Of a DNA stretch of 64,000 nt, positions 1-9,181 are shown piece after piece (positions within the stretch are counted from its first letter, which is position 1; every line of letters begins with the position of its first letter). This DNA is from Marinobacter sp. BGYM27 (lineage in GTDB: Bacteria; Pseudomonadota; Gammaproteobacteria; Pseudomonadales; Oleiphilaceae): positions 248,001-312,000 of the forward strand of contig JANZNS010000002.1 of the NCBI GenBank assembly GCA_025153445.1. The letters are read 5' to 3'. The notes under the pieces were generated by a model. The model made no database searches and had not been told where the DNA came from. It was given only the letters and a program-made list of their open reading frames with translations. The translations under genes were made by a program, and so were the position numbers.

Positions 1-2
1 CC

Positions 3-968
3 AATCCCGAGCGAGCCGCGATGCTGACCAATCGTCTCAAGAAAAATCTGAAGCAGCTGGGGCAGTGGGCGCGCAAGAACAATATTGAATGCTATCGCCT
101 CTATGATGCGGACATGCCCGAGTTTGCTTTGGCAATAGACTGGTACCGGGATCGGGTACATGTTCAGGAATATGCTGCGCCGAAAACAGTCGATGCGAGG
201 GCGGCTCAAGAGAGACTGGCCGAAGCCTTGGCTGTCATACCGGATGCGCTGGGCATTGAGCCGGAGGCGATGGTCTGCAAGCAGCGCCAGCGTCAGAGTG
301 GCGATGCCCAGTATGAAAAGCAGGCATCTTCAGCCGATTTCTTCACGGTGCATGAGGGCGGTTGTCTGATCAAGGTGAATCTCAAAGATTATCTCGACAC
401 CGGCCTGTTTCTTGATCACCGGTTGGTGCGCCAGTGGATTCAGGCGAATGCGAAAGACAAGCGAGTGCTAAACCTGTTTTGCTATACCGGTGTTGCCACT
501 GTGCATGCGGCCGTAGGTGGGGCGAGAGAAACGCTGAGCGTTGATATGTCGCGCACCTATCTCAACTGGGCCCGGGAAAATCTCCAGCTCAACAAAATGC
601 CTGATCGGTCACACCGTCTGCTCCAGAAGGATTGCTTGCAGTGGCTGGCGGAAAAGCCACTGCCCCAGGATACCGGGTTCGACATTATCTTTATGGACCC
701 ACCGACCTTCTCCAACTCGGCTCGCATGGAAGGCGTGCTGGATATTCAGCGCGATCATTCACGTCTGATTCAGCAATCGATGAAGCGTCTGAAAAAGGAT
801 GGTGTGTTGATATTCTCTAACAATTTCAGGCGGTTCAAGTTGTCTGAGGCGATCGAGGACAGCTATGACGTTGTCGATATTACGGCGAGAACGCTCGACA
901 AGGATTTTGCTCGCAACCAGCGCATCCACAAGTGCTGGGAAATTAGGCACAAGTCAGTAGGCGAGTAA
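3..968 (+). CDS. rlmL: RlmKL 23S rRNA methyltransferase, C-terminal part (5' truncated by window)
   Basis: This is the RlmK half of the fused RlmKL enzyme, which makes m7G2069 (RlmK) and m2G2445 (RlmL) in 23S rRNA. The frame is open to the left edge and reads NPERAAMLTNRLKKNLK, which aligns with the interior of E. coli RlmL; the ATG at 21 is therefore internal and the gene starts outside the window. Visible are the substrate-recognition stretch with YLDTGLFLDHR, a SAM-binding motif NLFCYTGVATVHA, acidic motif VDMSRTY and catalytic-type motif DPPTFSNS. The C-terminus (RNQRIHKCW) is complete. A bidirectional terminator follows. Identification rests on strong remembered similarity across the whole visible length. 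Confidence 0.93.
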   Translation, partial: NPERAAMLTNRLKKNLKQLGQWARKNNIECYRLYDADMPEFALAIDWYRDRVHVQEYAAPKTVDARAAQERLAEALAVIPDALGIEPEAMVCKQRQRQSGDAQYEKQASSADFFTVHEGGCLIKVNLKDYLDTGLFLDHRLVRQWIQANAKDKRVLNLFCYTGVATVHAAVGGARETLSVDMSRTYLNWARENLQLNKMPDRSHRLLQKDCLQWLAEKPLPQDTGFDIIFMDPPTFSNSARMEGVLDIQRDHSRLIQQSMKRLKKDGVLIFSNNFRRFKLSEAIEDSYDVVDITARTLDKDFARNQRIHKCWEIRHKSVGE

Positions 969-1030
969 TTATTGTATGTGAAGGGATGGAAAAGCAGGGC
1001 GCAGTGACGGGCGTAAACCTGATCCATTAG

Positions 1031-1062
1031 AAAAAAACAGGCGCTTTCGCGCCTGTTTTTTT
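1031..1062. terminator. Bidirectional rho-independent terminator
   Basis: CAGGCGC/GCGCCTG stem with a TTTC loop, flanked by an A-run on the left and a T-run on the right. It can terminate rlmL from the left and the convergent outer-membrane protein gene from the right. Confidence 0.85.
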
Positions 1063-1074
1063 ATGCCGGAAGTA

Positions 1075-1695
1075 TCAGAATTCGTAGCGCAAGCCGCCGT
1101 TGAACTGGTAGCCCATGGCTGATGAGTCGGTATCTTCAAACAGACGGCCGGCTTCAAGCACCAGGTAGGTATTTTCGGCAAGGTTGAGATCAATGCCTGC
1201 GAGATAGCTGAAGGCGAACGAGCTACCCGGAAAATCGCCTTCGATATCCCGGTATGGCCGGTTGGCGTTGAGGCCTTCGTTTTCCAGATCTGCACTGCCT
1301 TTTATGTGAGAGAAGCCCAGCTGCGCGTAGACGTTACTGAAACTGGCAACGTTGTAGTGCATGCCCATGTACCAGCTTGCAAAATAGTCGATATCGATCG
1401 TCAGGTCGCTGGTGACTTCACTGCTGGTGATACCGGTGCCGGCTCGTAGTTCAACGTGAAAAAGATCAGAAATGTTCGTTCCCAATACGAGCGTTCCGGC
1501 GGATAGCCAGCCTTCGCTGTCGTCGTCGGTATCGGCTACTTTTCTGAGTTGCAAGGCCGAACCCAGAATACTGATGTAATCAAGCCCTGCACGGCTTTTG
1601 GTCGGTTTTTCTTTGTTTTCCTGGGCCTGAAGCGGTGATGTTCCCAGAGTTAAACAGACAAGAAGGAGCGATAAACGTACGGCGTACTTCGTCAT
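1075..1695 (-). CDS. Outer-membrane beta-barrel protein, unknown function
   Basis: About 206 residues: a signal peptide (MTKYAVRLSLLLVCLTLGTSPLQAQ) followed by alternating-residue strands rich in Tyr/Phe/Gly and ending ...NGGLRYEF. A terminal Phe is the usual BAM recognition signature. This is the architecture of a small OmpW/OmpA-like 8-stranded barrel (inference). ATG 1695 is preferred over 1704 because AGGA sits 9 bases upstream of it. It stands alone, convergent with rlmL. I do not recognise a named family; function is open (porin-like, adhesion or a structural barrel). Confidence 0.7.
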   Translation of the reverse strand: MTKYAVRLSLLLVCLTLGTSPLQAQENKEKPTKSRAGLDYISILGSALQLRKVADTDDDSEGWLSAGTLVLGTNISDLFHVELRAGTGITSSEVTSDLTIDIDYFASWYMGMHYNVASFSNVYAQLGFSHIKGSADLENEGLNANRPYRDIEGDFPGSSFAFSYLAGIDLNLAENTYLVLEAGRLFEDTDSSAMGYQFNGGLRYEF

Positions 1696-1864
1696 TGTTG
1701 GCATTCCTGGCCTGGAGACTGACCACGTGATGGGCGGTGCAGCTAAATGTCAGAGCGGGGCGATTCACGCGCCACCCGCAATGGCGCCGCGTGAGCAGGC
1801 GGTTGACGCATATAAATCTGCATCCGATTCTGACGGGTGAGGCCGGGACTTGCGCGGACTCAGA

Positions 1865-2368
1865 TCACAAATCGTCGGGCTGGTAGTCCTCGGGGATGAT
1901 TCCTTCGTCCCGCGCAAGCATCAGCAATGCATAAACGCCGCTTTCCGGGAGTTGAGGATCCAGTCCATGAGTGAAAAGCACTTCGCGCCGCCAGTCTTCA
2001 ATTTCAGCAGCCGTAAGACGCTTGACCAGATTGTCGATGGTTGCGAGTTCAAAGGGCACGGGCATTGCCAGTGCATCGAATATCAGGTCGACGAGGCCTT
2101 CGTCCGGGTCGATGCCATCGACAAAAACGGTCTTGTCTGACAGGTCTTCATTCAGGTCGCGTACCAGTTCAATCAATGGGACGCCCTGTTCTTCAAGGTA
2201 GCGCAGGTCAACATCGAGTGACTCCGGATCGTCGGGAAGCCAGTTATCGTCAGGAGCGATAACGACCGTCTTCATGCTGCCATCTTCCAGTGACCAAGCC
2301 ATGGCGGTGGGGAAGCACATTTCGCCAGCGTCGGCGAATTCGATATCTATAAACTGGGGTATTCTCAT
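1865..2368 (-). CDS. Hypothetical protein with a possible DEDD-exonuclease-like fold
   Basis: Acidic protein of 167 residues with no signal peptide or membrane segment. The N-terminus MRIPQFIDIEF carries D8 and E10 in the position of the DxE motif of DEDD 3'-5' exonucleases, followed by a WSLEDGS strand. A central block with VFVDGIDPDEGLVDLIFDA and a late HGLDPQ could correspond to motifs II and III, but the H-to-D spacing is not canonical. I read it as a possible degenerate or divergent RNase-H-fold protein; that is inference only. It is monocistronic, divergent from apeB, and its start is set by ATG at 2368. Confidence 0.55.
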   Translation of the reverse strand: MRIPQFIDIEFADAGEMCFPTAMAWSLEDGSMKTVVIAPDDNWLPDDPESLDVDLRYLEEQGVPLIELVRDLNEDLSDKTVFVDGIDPDEGLVDLIFDALAMPVPFELATIDNLVKRLTAAEIEDWRREVLFTHGLDPQLPESGVYALLMLARDEGIIPEDYQPDDL

Positions 2369-2576
2369 TGCTCAGAAGTTCCCTAAGCCTGTCAGGTTGA
2401 AGGCGCCAGCATAACAGGAATTGACGGACCCCGAGAGCCACGCCTATGGGCGATTTTCGGTGATAGTCGTGAACACAGTAGAATTACTGAGGAATCACGA
2501 TTTCGGCACGCTCGCGGATCATGCGATACTGGCATCACAAGACTTATTCTCTTTTCAATCGGGCACATGGGTACTC

Positions 2577-3872
2577 ATGGATTACGCGGCATTCAATCAA
2601 GAGCTGTTTGATTTTATCGGCAATTCACCAACGCCATATCACGCGGTAGGGCAAATGGCAGAGCGACTTGAGGCCGTCGGTTTCGAGCCCCTGGACGAAC
2701 GTGCCAGCTGGTCGTTGGAAGCGGGTAAGCGCTATTACGTGACCCGCAATGACTCGTCCCTGATTGCATTTCAGACCGGTACAGGCAACCCGGTAGAGAG
2801 CGGATTCCGAATGATTGGCGCGCACACAGACAGCCCCTGTCTTCGGATCAAGCCGAACCCTGAGATCTACAAAAAGGGGTTTTACCAGTTGGGTGTCGAA
2901 GTCTACGGCGGAGCCCTGCTCAATCCCTGGTTTGACCGTGACTTGTCGATTGCCGGCCGAGTCAGCTTTGCGGATAGTCAGGGTAAGCTTCAGGATGCGC
3001 TGATTGATTTCAAGCGACCGGTCGTGACGATCCCCAGTCTGGCGATTCACTTGGATCGCGAAGCCAACAACAGCCGCACGGTGAATGCCCAGACCGATCT
3101 TCCGCCGGTGCTGATGCAATCTGCTGAAGCTGATGCCGTGCCATTCAAGGCTCTGTTGGCTGCCGAACTGGCCAAGCAGCAGCCGGCGCTGGATGTCGGT
3201 CAGGTGCTCGATTACGAGCTTAGTTTGTATGACACGCAGAAGCCGGCACTTGTCGGACTCGAAGAGGAATTTATCGCTTCGGCCCGCTTGGATAATCTGC
3301 TGAGCTGTTTCATCGGCCTGAAAGCCTTGATTGATGCTGATTCATCCCAGGCGGCGGTGCTGGTCTGTAATGACCATGAGGAAGTGGGCAGCATGTCGGC
3401 TGAAGGGGCTCAGGGCCCGTTTCTGTCGTCAGTACTTGATCGTTGGATTGGTGCTGGTGATCGCTCGCGAGCGATTGCCCAATCGATGATGATTTCTGCT
3501 GATAATGCACACGGTGTGCATCCAAACTTTGCGGATCGGCATGATGGTAATCACGGGCCGCTCCTGAACGCCGGCCCGGTGATCAAGGTGAACAACAATC
3601 AGCGTTATGCAACGAATAGCCGTACCGCTGCGTTGTACCGCCATCTGAGCGAATCCCTGTCGCTGCCTTGTCAGACTTTTGTGGTGCGCAGCGATATGGG
3701 GTGTGGCAGTACAATCGGTCCTTTGACAGCCGGTAATCTTGGGGTTCGTACGCTCGATATAGGCGTTCCCCAGTTTGCCATGCACTCTATCCGCGAAATG
3801 ATCGGTTCCAGGGACGGTGTTGTATTGTACAAGGTGCTGAAGGCCTTCCTGGGGCTTGAGGCGGTAAGCTGA
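2577..3872 (+). CDS. apeB: M18 family aspartyl-type aminopeptidase ApeB
   Basis: Cytosolic zinc aminopeptidase of peptidase family M18 (dodecameric in homologs) that removes N-terminal residues from peptides. 431 residues from ATG 2577, matching the usual ~429. Metal-ligand and catalytic blocks are all present: [10 protein letters not shown] (His, Asp), CNDHEEVGS (catalytic Glu and ligand Glu), [12 protein letters not shown] (Asp) and the late [11 protein letters not shown] (His). The frame is open upstream to a TTG at 2421, but those 52 residues do not resemble the family, so the internal ATG is chosen despite a weak ribosome-binding site. A stem-loop terminator follows at 3927. Confidence 0.93.
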   Translation: MDYAAFNQELFDFIGNSPTPYHAVGQMAERLEAVGFEPLDERASWSLEAGKRYYVTRNDSSLIAFQTGTGNPVESGFRMIGAHTDSPCLRIKPNPEIYKKGFYQLGVEVYGGALLNPWFDRDLSIAGRVSFADSQGKLQDALIDFKRPVVTIPSLAIHLDREANNSRTVNAQTDLPPVLMQSAEADAVPFKALLAAELAKQQPALDVGQVLDYELSLYDTQKPALVGLEEEFIASARLDNLLSCFIGLKALIDADSSQAAVLVCNDHEEVGSMSAEGAQGPFLSSVLDRWIGAGDRSRAIAQSMMISADNAHGVHPNFADRHDGNHGPLLNAGPVIKVNNNQRYATNSRTAALYRHLSESLSLPCQTFVVRSDMGCGSTIGPLTAGNLGVRTLDIGVPQFAMHSIREMIGSRDGVVLYKVLKAFLGLEAVS

Positions 3873-3926
3873 GGGTAGCAAGCGCCCGCTCAGCATTCAG
3901 GTGAACTGATTGAGTAAGCGGGAGAG

Positions 3927-3970
3927 CCACGCAGGCTGATAATAATCTTCGCCTGCGTGGTCTGGTTTTC
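3927..3970 (+). terminator. Terminator downstream of apeB
   Basis: Perfect 10-bp stem CCACGCAGGC/GCCTGCGTGG with a 14-base loop, followed by TCTGGTTTTC. The U-tract is short, so strength is uncertain. Confidence 0.55.
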
Positions 3971-3984
3971 ACCATTGCCAGAAA

Positions 3985-4015
3985 CGAAAAAGGCCGCTCA
4001 ATTGAGCGGCCTTTT
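3985..4015 (-). terminator. Terminator of tRNA-Asn (possibly bidirectional)
   Basis: AAAGGCCGCTCA ATTGAGCGGCCTTT hairpin lying just 3' of the minus-strand tRNA. On that strand it ends in a run of five T. The plus strand has four T, so it may also back up apeB termination. Confidence 0.8.
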
Positions 4016-4022
4016 AGAATAG

Positions 4023-4098
4023 TGGCTCCCCGAGCTGGGCTCGAACCAGCGACAAACGGATTAACAGTCCGTTGCTCTACCAACTGAGCTATCAGGGA
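4023..4098 (-). tRNA. tRNA-Asn(GTT)
   Basis: 76-nt cloverleaf on the minus strand: acceptor TCCCTGA/TCGGGGA, D-arm AGCTCAGTTGGTAGAGC, anticodon loop CTGTTAA with anticodon GTT, T-loop GGTTCGAGCC and an encoded CCA. It has its own downstream hairpin terminator. Confidence 0.97.
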
Positions 4099-4190
4099 AC
4101 AGCAGGCGCGCATATTAAGGAAGTTGCTCAGGGTGGTCAACCCTCTGAAAGGTAAAACTCACTCAAATTCCGGATTCTCCTGATCAAGCG

Positions 4191-5198
4191 ATGAAAAAAT
4201 ACCAGTCAGAACCCCAACCCGTGCCGGCAGCGGTTTCGGCCACAGGTACTTACCGTCCGCCGCTTTGGCTGCGCAACGGCCATTTGCAGTCGGTCTGGCC
4301 AAGCCTTTTCAGGCGTGTTGAGTTGGCTGCGCCGCAAAGTGAAACGCTGCAAACCAGCGATCAGGATGAATTGCATCTGGATTGGTACCGACAGGGCAGC
4401 GGGCGTCTGGCGATTATCAGTCATGGCCTGGAAGGTCACAGTCGGCGACCTTATGTGTTGGGGCTGGCCAAAGCATTGATCGCGCAGGGCTGGGATGTGT
4501 TGGCGTGGAACTTCAGATCCTGTGGTGGCGTGATGAACAAGCAGCCTCGCTTTTATCACAGTGGCGCCACGGTCGATCTGGCAGCCGTTGTGCAGCATGC
4601 ATTGGGAGCTTCCGATGGGTACCAGCACGTTGCACTTTCAGGGTTTTCGATGGGAGGTAATCTCACGCTGCTGTATCTGGCAGAGCAGGGCGAGCACATC
4701 GATCCGCGTATCCGCGGCGCTGTCGCGTTTTCAGTGCCCTGCGATCTGGCGGGCAGTGCCGCCATGCTGGCGCTGCCCAGTCGGCGAATTTACATGAAGC
4801 GTTTTCTTGATGACCTGCACGAGAAAATGAAAACCAAGGCCGTGTTATTTCCTGAGCGCATCGACGTGGCAGGCTTCGAGGCGATCCGCAACTTCAGAGA
4901 GTTTGATAACCGGTATACAGCGCCGTTGCACGGATTTCGCGATGCTGAGGACTACTGGGAACAAAGCGCCTGCCTGCACCGGCTGAAGGATATTCGCGTT
5001 CCGGCGTTGATGGTCAATGCGCAGGACGACCCCTTCCTGTCATCTTCCTGCTTTCCCGGAAAACGCGAGATCCTCGGGCCCTGCGTTAAGGTCGAGGCCC
5101 CGAAGTGGGGTGGTCATGTCGGTTTTGTTGAACTGGCGCGGGATGGCTACTACTGGTCAGAGCGCCGGGCCGTGCGATATCTTGATCAACTGCTCTGA
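4191..5198 (+). CDS. yheT: YheT-family alpha/beta hydrolase
   Basis: 335-residue cytoplasmic hydrolase of the UPF0017/YheT family (related to ABHD1/3 esterases). The N-terminal RPPLWLRNGHLQSVWPSLFR block is diagnostic. The nucleophile Ser is in GFSMGG, the oxyanion-side motif is SHGLEGHS, the acid is likely Asp in NAQDDPF and the base His in GGHVGF. The biological substrate is unknown in the family; a short-chain ester or lipid substrate is inference. It starts at ATG 4191, about 90 bases from the divergent tRNA-Asn, and is convergent with tesA, separated by only 20 bp with no obvious terminator. Confidence 0.85.
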   Translation: MKKYQSEPQPVPAAVSATGTYRPPLWLRNGHLQSVWPSLFRRVELAAPQSETLQTSDQDELHLDWYRQGSGRLAIISHGLEGHSRRPYVLGLAKALIAQGWDVLAWNFRSCGGVMNKQPRFYHSGATVDLAAVVQHALGASDGYQHVALSGFSMGGNLTLLYLAEQGEHIDPRIRGAVAFSVPCDLAGSAAMLALPSRRIYMKRFLDDLHEKMKTKAVLFPERIDVAGFEAIRNFREFDNRYTAPLHGFRDAEDYWEQSACLHRLKDIRVPALMVNAQDDPFLSSSCFPGKREILGPCVKVEAPKWGGHVGFVELARDGYYWSERRAVRYLDQLL

Positions 5199-5218
5199 GA
5201 CGGCGGTTTTTTGTAAGT

Positions 5219-5836
5219 TCAATCCTCAAGCAGTGGCTCAAGATGTGGCCAGACATTTTCCAGCAACCGGGGTTGTGCTTTTTCGGTTGGATGTAATCCA
5301 TCCCCTTGCATCATGCCGGGTTGGTTATAAATATTGTCCATAAAGAAGGGGACCAGGGCAGTATCTTCGCTTTCTGCAAGGTCAGGATAAATCGCAGCAA
5401 AGGCCTCGGTATAGCGCTTGCCATAATTGGGGGGCAGCTGCATGCCCACAAGAAGGACCCGGCTGTCGATGGCCTGGGCTTGCTCAATCATGGCCTTGAG
5501 ATTGTTGCGGGTCACCGTTGGCGGAAAGCCCCTTAAACCGTCGTTGGCACCGAGTTCGATAATCACGATGGAGGGCTGGTGGCGCTCGAGTAGTTCTGGC
5601 AGGCGCCGCAGGCCGCCATCAGTGGTTTCGCCGCTGATGCTGGCGTTGGCGACCTCCCAATCATCGGTCGACGCTTTATCCAGCCGGGAACGCAGCAGCG
5701 CCACCCAGGCTGTTTCAGTGTTAACACCATAGGCCGCACTCAGGCTGTCACCCATCACCAGGAGAGTGTTCGGAGCAGCAGATGCAATTGCAGCGAATGC
5801 CAGTGTGAAAAATAAAACGACTGATCTCAGGAACAT
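5219..5836 (-). CDS. tesA: Periplasmic SGNH esterase / thioesterase I (TesA)
   Basis: 205 residues with a signal peptide (FLRSVVLFFTLAFAAIASA). SGNH/GDSL blocks are complete: block I GDSLSAAYG (nucleophile Ser), Gly in SISGETTDGG, block III GANDG (Asn) and block V DGLHPTEKAQ (Asp, His). TesA-type enzymes act in the periplasm as arylesterase, lysophospholipase and acyl-CoA thioesterase. It is divergent from ybbA-ybbP, the classic enterobacterial and pseudomonad arrangement, which strengthens the call. Confidence 0.93.
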   Translation of the reverse strand: MFLRSVVLFFTLAFAAIASAAPNTLLVMGDSLSAAYGVNTETAWVALLRSRLDKASTDDWEVANASISGETTDGGLRRLPELLERHQPSIVIIELGANDGLRGFPPTVTRNNLKAMIEQAQAIDSRVLLVGMQLPPNYGKRYTEAFAAIYPDLAESEDTALVPFFMDNIYNQPGMMQGDGLHPTEKAQPRLLENVWPHLEPLLED

Positions 5837-5955
5837 ATACCCCGTATCCTTAGACTAAGTACTTTTGCCGGTCGTAAAACTCCGGCCCGATTTATCAAGA
5901 CTCTCTGTAGTGAGCATACCAGAGGAGTCGATCATGAAAACGTTGAGGAGGTGCC

Positions 5956-6690
5956 GTGGCAACCGGCGAATATATTCTGAAGGTGACAGATCTTACCCAC
6001 AGGGTCGATCTGGGGCACGACACTCTGACCATTTTGCACGATGTTAATTTAACCGTTATGGCTGGCCAGTCAGTTGCTATTGTCGGGCGTTCCGGCTCGG
6101 GCAAAACCACATTGCTGGGATTGCTTGCCGGGCTGGACACACCTTCGGACGGGCAGATCGAGCTGGATGGGCAGGTCATCAGTCAGTTGGGTGAAGATCA
6201 GCGTGCGGCTCTGCGGGCCCAGCGGGTCGGGTTTGTTTTTCAATCGTTTCAGCTGCTGCCAGCACTGACCGCACTGGAAAATGTCATGTTGCCGTTGGAA
6301 CTGGCCGGCCAGAAGGAAGCAGCCAGCCAGGCGACTGAGCTGCTTCAGCGGGTGGGGCTGGGTGACAGGCTTACACATACGCCCCGACAACTGTCGGGTG
6401 GCGAGCAGCAACGGGTTGCCATTGCTCGTGCCTTCGCCGCGCGGCCAAAGATTCTGTTTGCGGATGAGCCCACCGGCAACCTGGATAACAATACCGGCCA
6501 GACGGTGTCGGACTTGCTGATGGCGCTCAATCGCGAACAGGGTACCACCCTGATTATGGTGACCCACGACGAACACCTTGCAGCCCGTTGTGAGCGCCAG
6601 TTCTCGATAGAGGCTGGCGTCCTGACTGAACCAGCCAGTCAGCCGGTCGATAACCCGCCCCCACGGACGGCTCAACAGGAAGCGTTATGA
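5956..6690 (+). CDS. ybbA: ABC transporter ATP-binding protein, YbbA/LolD type
   Basis: 244-residue nucleotide-binding subunit of a MacB/LolD-class ABC system. Walker A GRSGSGKTT, Q-loop FQSFQLLPALTALENV (typical of the LolD/FtsE group), signature LSGGEQQRVAIARA, Walker B ILFADEPTGNLD and H-loop VTHDE are intact. The GTG at 5956 follows GGAGG closely. An ATG at 5934 is in another frame and gives no sensible protein. The stop overlaps ybbP by ATGA, so the two are translationally coupled. In the family this pair is thought to extract or traffic a lipid or lipoprotein; the substrate is unknown. Confidence 0.92.
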   Translation: MATGEYILKVTDLTHRVDLGHDTLTILHDVNLTVMAGQSVAIVGRSGSGKTTLLGLLAGLDTPSDGQIELDGQVISQLGEDQRAALRAQRVGFVFQSFQLLPALTALENVMLPLELAGQKEAASQATELLQRVGLGDRLTHTPRQLSGGEQQRVAIARAFAARPKILFADEPTGNLDNNTGQTVSDLLMALNREQGTTLIMVTHDEHLAARCERQFSIEAGVLTEPASQPVDNPPPRTAQQEAL

Positions 6691-9176
6691 ATCAGGCCTC
6701 TGGCAGATTGTCGTCAGTCAGACGCGACTGGCGTGAACGGGATGTGCGGGTACTGATCGCCGCGCTGGTGGTGGCTGTCGCAACGGTGGCAACCATTGCA
6801 CTGTTTGCCAGTCACCTGCAACGGACGCTGGTGTCTTCAGCCAGTGCTTTTCTTGCGGCTGATCGTCAGCTCGAAAGCGAAAACGGGCAACCCATCCCCC
6901 AAGCCTGGCGGGATAAAGCGACGGAAAGAGGGCTTGAGGTAGCCCGCATGGTGGAGTTTTCCACTATGGTGTACGGCAACGACAATTTCCAGCTAGTGGC
7001 GGTCAAGGCTGTCAGTGAAGGCTATCCGCTGCGGGGTGAGATCGAGTATCAAGCGTCGGCCGATAGTCCACGGGAAATGCGCAGCGCCGGTCCAGGGCAT
7101 GGCGATGTCTGGCTCAACCCCAGGTTGCTGCGTCTGCTGGACGTGACGATCGGCGATAGCATTGAGGTGGGTAATCTCGAGCTTACTGTGAGCGGGTTGC
7201 TGATCCGTGAACCGGATGGTGGCTTCAGCATGTCGGCGCTGGCGCCGAAAATCATGATGAATGCGGCTGATGTTGCGGCAACCGGAGTGTTGCAGGTTGG
7301 CAGTCGGGTGGAGTACGTGAACCTCTTTGCAGGCGAAGAGGCGGCACTGGATGATTTTTATGCCGAGGTGAAGCCTGATTTTTCGCCAAGTCACGAGTGG
7401 AAAAGCGTTGACGATGGCGAAGCTCTCTCAGGATCACTTCAGCGTGCGCGCCGCTTTCTCTTGCTGGGCGGCAGTCTGGCAGTGCTGTTGGCTTCGGTCG
7501 CGGTAGCCGTTGCGGCCCGGCAATATGCCGTCGGCCAGCGGGATACCGTCGCCTTATTGAAAACGCTGGGTGTGCGCGGCCAGCGTATCGGTCGCCTTTA
7601 CCTGTCCCGATTGATGATCTGGGGTGTCGCCGGGACGCTGGCGGGTGTGGTAATTGCCCTGCCAGCTTTTTGGGGGTTGGCGTCGTTGACCGCGCGGCTG
7701 TTGGAGCGGCCGGTAGATTACAGTATTGATTGGTTCGCTCTCACGCCAGCGCTGGTAACGGCACTGGTGTCGATGATGGCGTTTGCTTACCCGCCGTTAC
7801 AACGCTTGCGCAGCGTGCCGGCAATGCGCGTATTGCGCAGTGAGCCCGGTGAATCCGGTACCGGTATTGTCCGCGACGGCCTGATAGCGCTGATCGCGAT
7901 CTTTGGTTTGATCTGGCTCTACGCCGGCGAATTGGGGCTCGTGTTGTCGCTGCTCGGCGGGCTTGCGGCTTTGCTGGCTGTGCTTGCGCTATTGGGGTGG
8001 GCGATGGTGTTGTTGCTGCGCCGGGTCGTTGGCGGTGGTAACGCCTGGCGTCTGGCGCTTGTGGGTTTGTATCGTCATCGCAAGGCGAGCTTGTCGCAGA
8101 TTGCAGTATTCTCGATGACGCTAATGCTGGCCGCGACGCTGCTGCTGATCCGCTCATCGCTGCTTGATGACTGGCAGGCACAGTTGCCAGATGATGCCCC
8201 CAATCATTTCCTGATCAACATCGCGCCCGATGCAGTTGACGATGTCGAACAGTTTCTGGCCAAGAACGATCTTGCCAAAGAAGCCATCTATCCGATGGTG
8301 CGCGGACGCCTCACAGAGTTGAATAACGAGCCGGTCAAGCAGGCTGTCAGTAAAGACCGGGAAGTGCGGGCGTTGAATCGCGAGCTCAATCTGACCTGGA
8401 TGAACAGCCTGCCGGCCGACAATACGATTGTGTCAGGTGAGTGGTTCGAACCGGGGCAGACAGAGGGCGTTTCAATTGAATCCCAGTTGGCGGATCGCAT
8501 GGGGGTCAAGGTTGGGGATGTGCTTGGGTTCACCATCGGTTCCCAAAAGATTGAACAGCCCGTCACCAGTATCCGCACGGTTCAGTGGGACAGTATGCGC
8601 CCCAACTTCTATCTGGCCTTTCCGGAAGGTGGCGGTTTAACGGGTTTACCGGCCACCTGGATTACCAGTTTTTATCTGGGGGAAGATCAGAAGCTGCTGC
8701 TGAACGATTTTACCCGCGAGTTCCCGACAGTCTCGGTGCTGGAGGTTGATCACATTATTGATCGCATTCGCGAGATTGTTGTTCAGGTGACGCAGGCGAT
8801 TGAGGCCATCCTGATCATGATTCTTGCGGCTGCAGTCGTCGTCATGGCTGCTGTGGTCAGTGCGACACTTCAGGACCGTCAAAGAGAAGGGGCATTGCTT
8901 AGAACGCTGGGTGGGCGGCAGTCGCTGCTGGTTAGAAGCACCATGCTTGAATTTGCGTTGCTGGGTTTCTTTGCCGGTTTGCTGGGCGTCGTGGCGGCGG
9001 AAGTCGCCGTATGGGCGCTGCAGTACCGGATGTTTCAGGGCGAATTCCAATGGCATTTCAGGATCGTAGCCACGCTGCCACTGATCAGTGCGGCTGTGCT
9101 GTCGGTGTTCGGCTACTGGCAACTGCAACCGGTTTTGAAAGTATCGCCAATGCTGCTTTTGCGGCGCCTTGAATAA
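6687..9176 (+). CDS. ybbP: FtsX-family ABC permease YbbP
   Basis: 829 residues, the large duplicated permease partner of YbbA. One N-terminal membrane helix (around residues 22-44) is followed by a periplasmic domain. Then come groups of helices near residues 250-280, 305-325, 345-365, 400-450 and 470-490, a second periplasmic domain, and a final FtsX-like helix set (around 700-730, 750-780, 795-815). Both halves carry the FtsX cytoplasmic coupling motif with LKTLGVRGQRIG and LRTLGGRQSLLV. Coupled to ybbA through an ATGA overlap. Terminal residues RRLE are typical of the family. Confidence 0.9.
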   Translation: MNQASGRLSSVRRDWRERDVRVLIAALVVAVATVATIALFASHLQRTLVSSASAFLAADRQLESENGQPIPQAWRDKATERGLEVARMVEFSTMVYGNDNFQLVAVKAVSEGYPLRGEIEYQASADSPREMRSAGPGHGDVWLNPRLLRLLDVTIGDSIEVGNLELTVSGLLIREPDGGFSMSALAPKIMMNAADVAATGVLQVGSRVEYVNLFAGEEAALDDFYAEVKPDFSPSHEWKSVDDGEALSGSLQRARRFLLLGGSLAVLLASVAVAVAARQYAVGQRDTVALLKTLGVRGQRIGRLYLSRLMIWGVAGTLAGVVIALPAFWGLASLTARLLERPVDYSIDWFALTPALVTALVSMMAFAYPPLQRLRSVPAMRVLRSEPGESGTGIVRDGLIALIAIFGLIWLYAGELGLVLSLLGGLAALLAVLALLGWAMVLLLRRVVGGGNAWRLALVGLYRHRKASLSQIAVFSMTLMLAATLLLIRSSLLDDWQAQLPDDAPNHFLINIAPDAVDDVEQFLAKNDLAKEAIYPMVRGRLTELNNEPVKQAVSKDREVRALNRELNLTWMNSLPADNTIVSGEWFEPGQTEGVSIESQLADRMGVKVGDVLGFTIGSQKIEQPVTSIRTVQWDSMRPNFYLAFPEGGGLTGLPATWITSFYLGEDQKLLLNDFTREFPTVSVLEVDHIIDRIREIVVQVTQAIEAILIMILAAAVVVMAAVVSATLQDRQREGALLRTLGGRQSLLVRSTMLEFALLGFFAGLLGVVAAEVAVWALQYRMFQGEFQWHFRIVATLPLISAAVLSVFGYWQLQPVLKVSPMLLLRRLE

Positions 9177-9181
9177 TCGTC

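Noticed and set aside
5934-6047. ATG-started ORF with a ribosome site just before ybbA
   Set aside because: Out of frame with ybbA and its product has no protein-like pattern; GTG 5956 is the better start.
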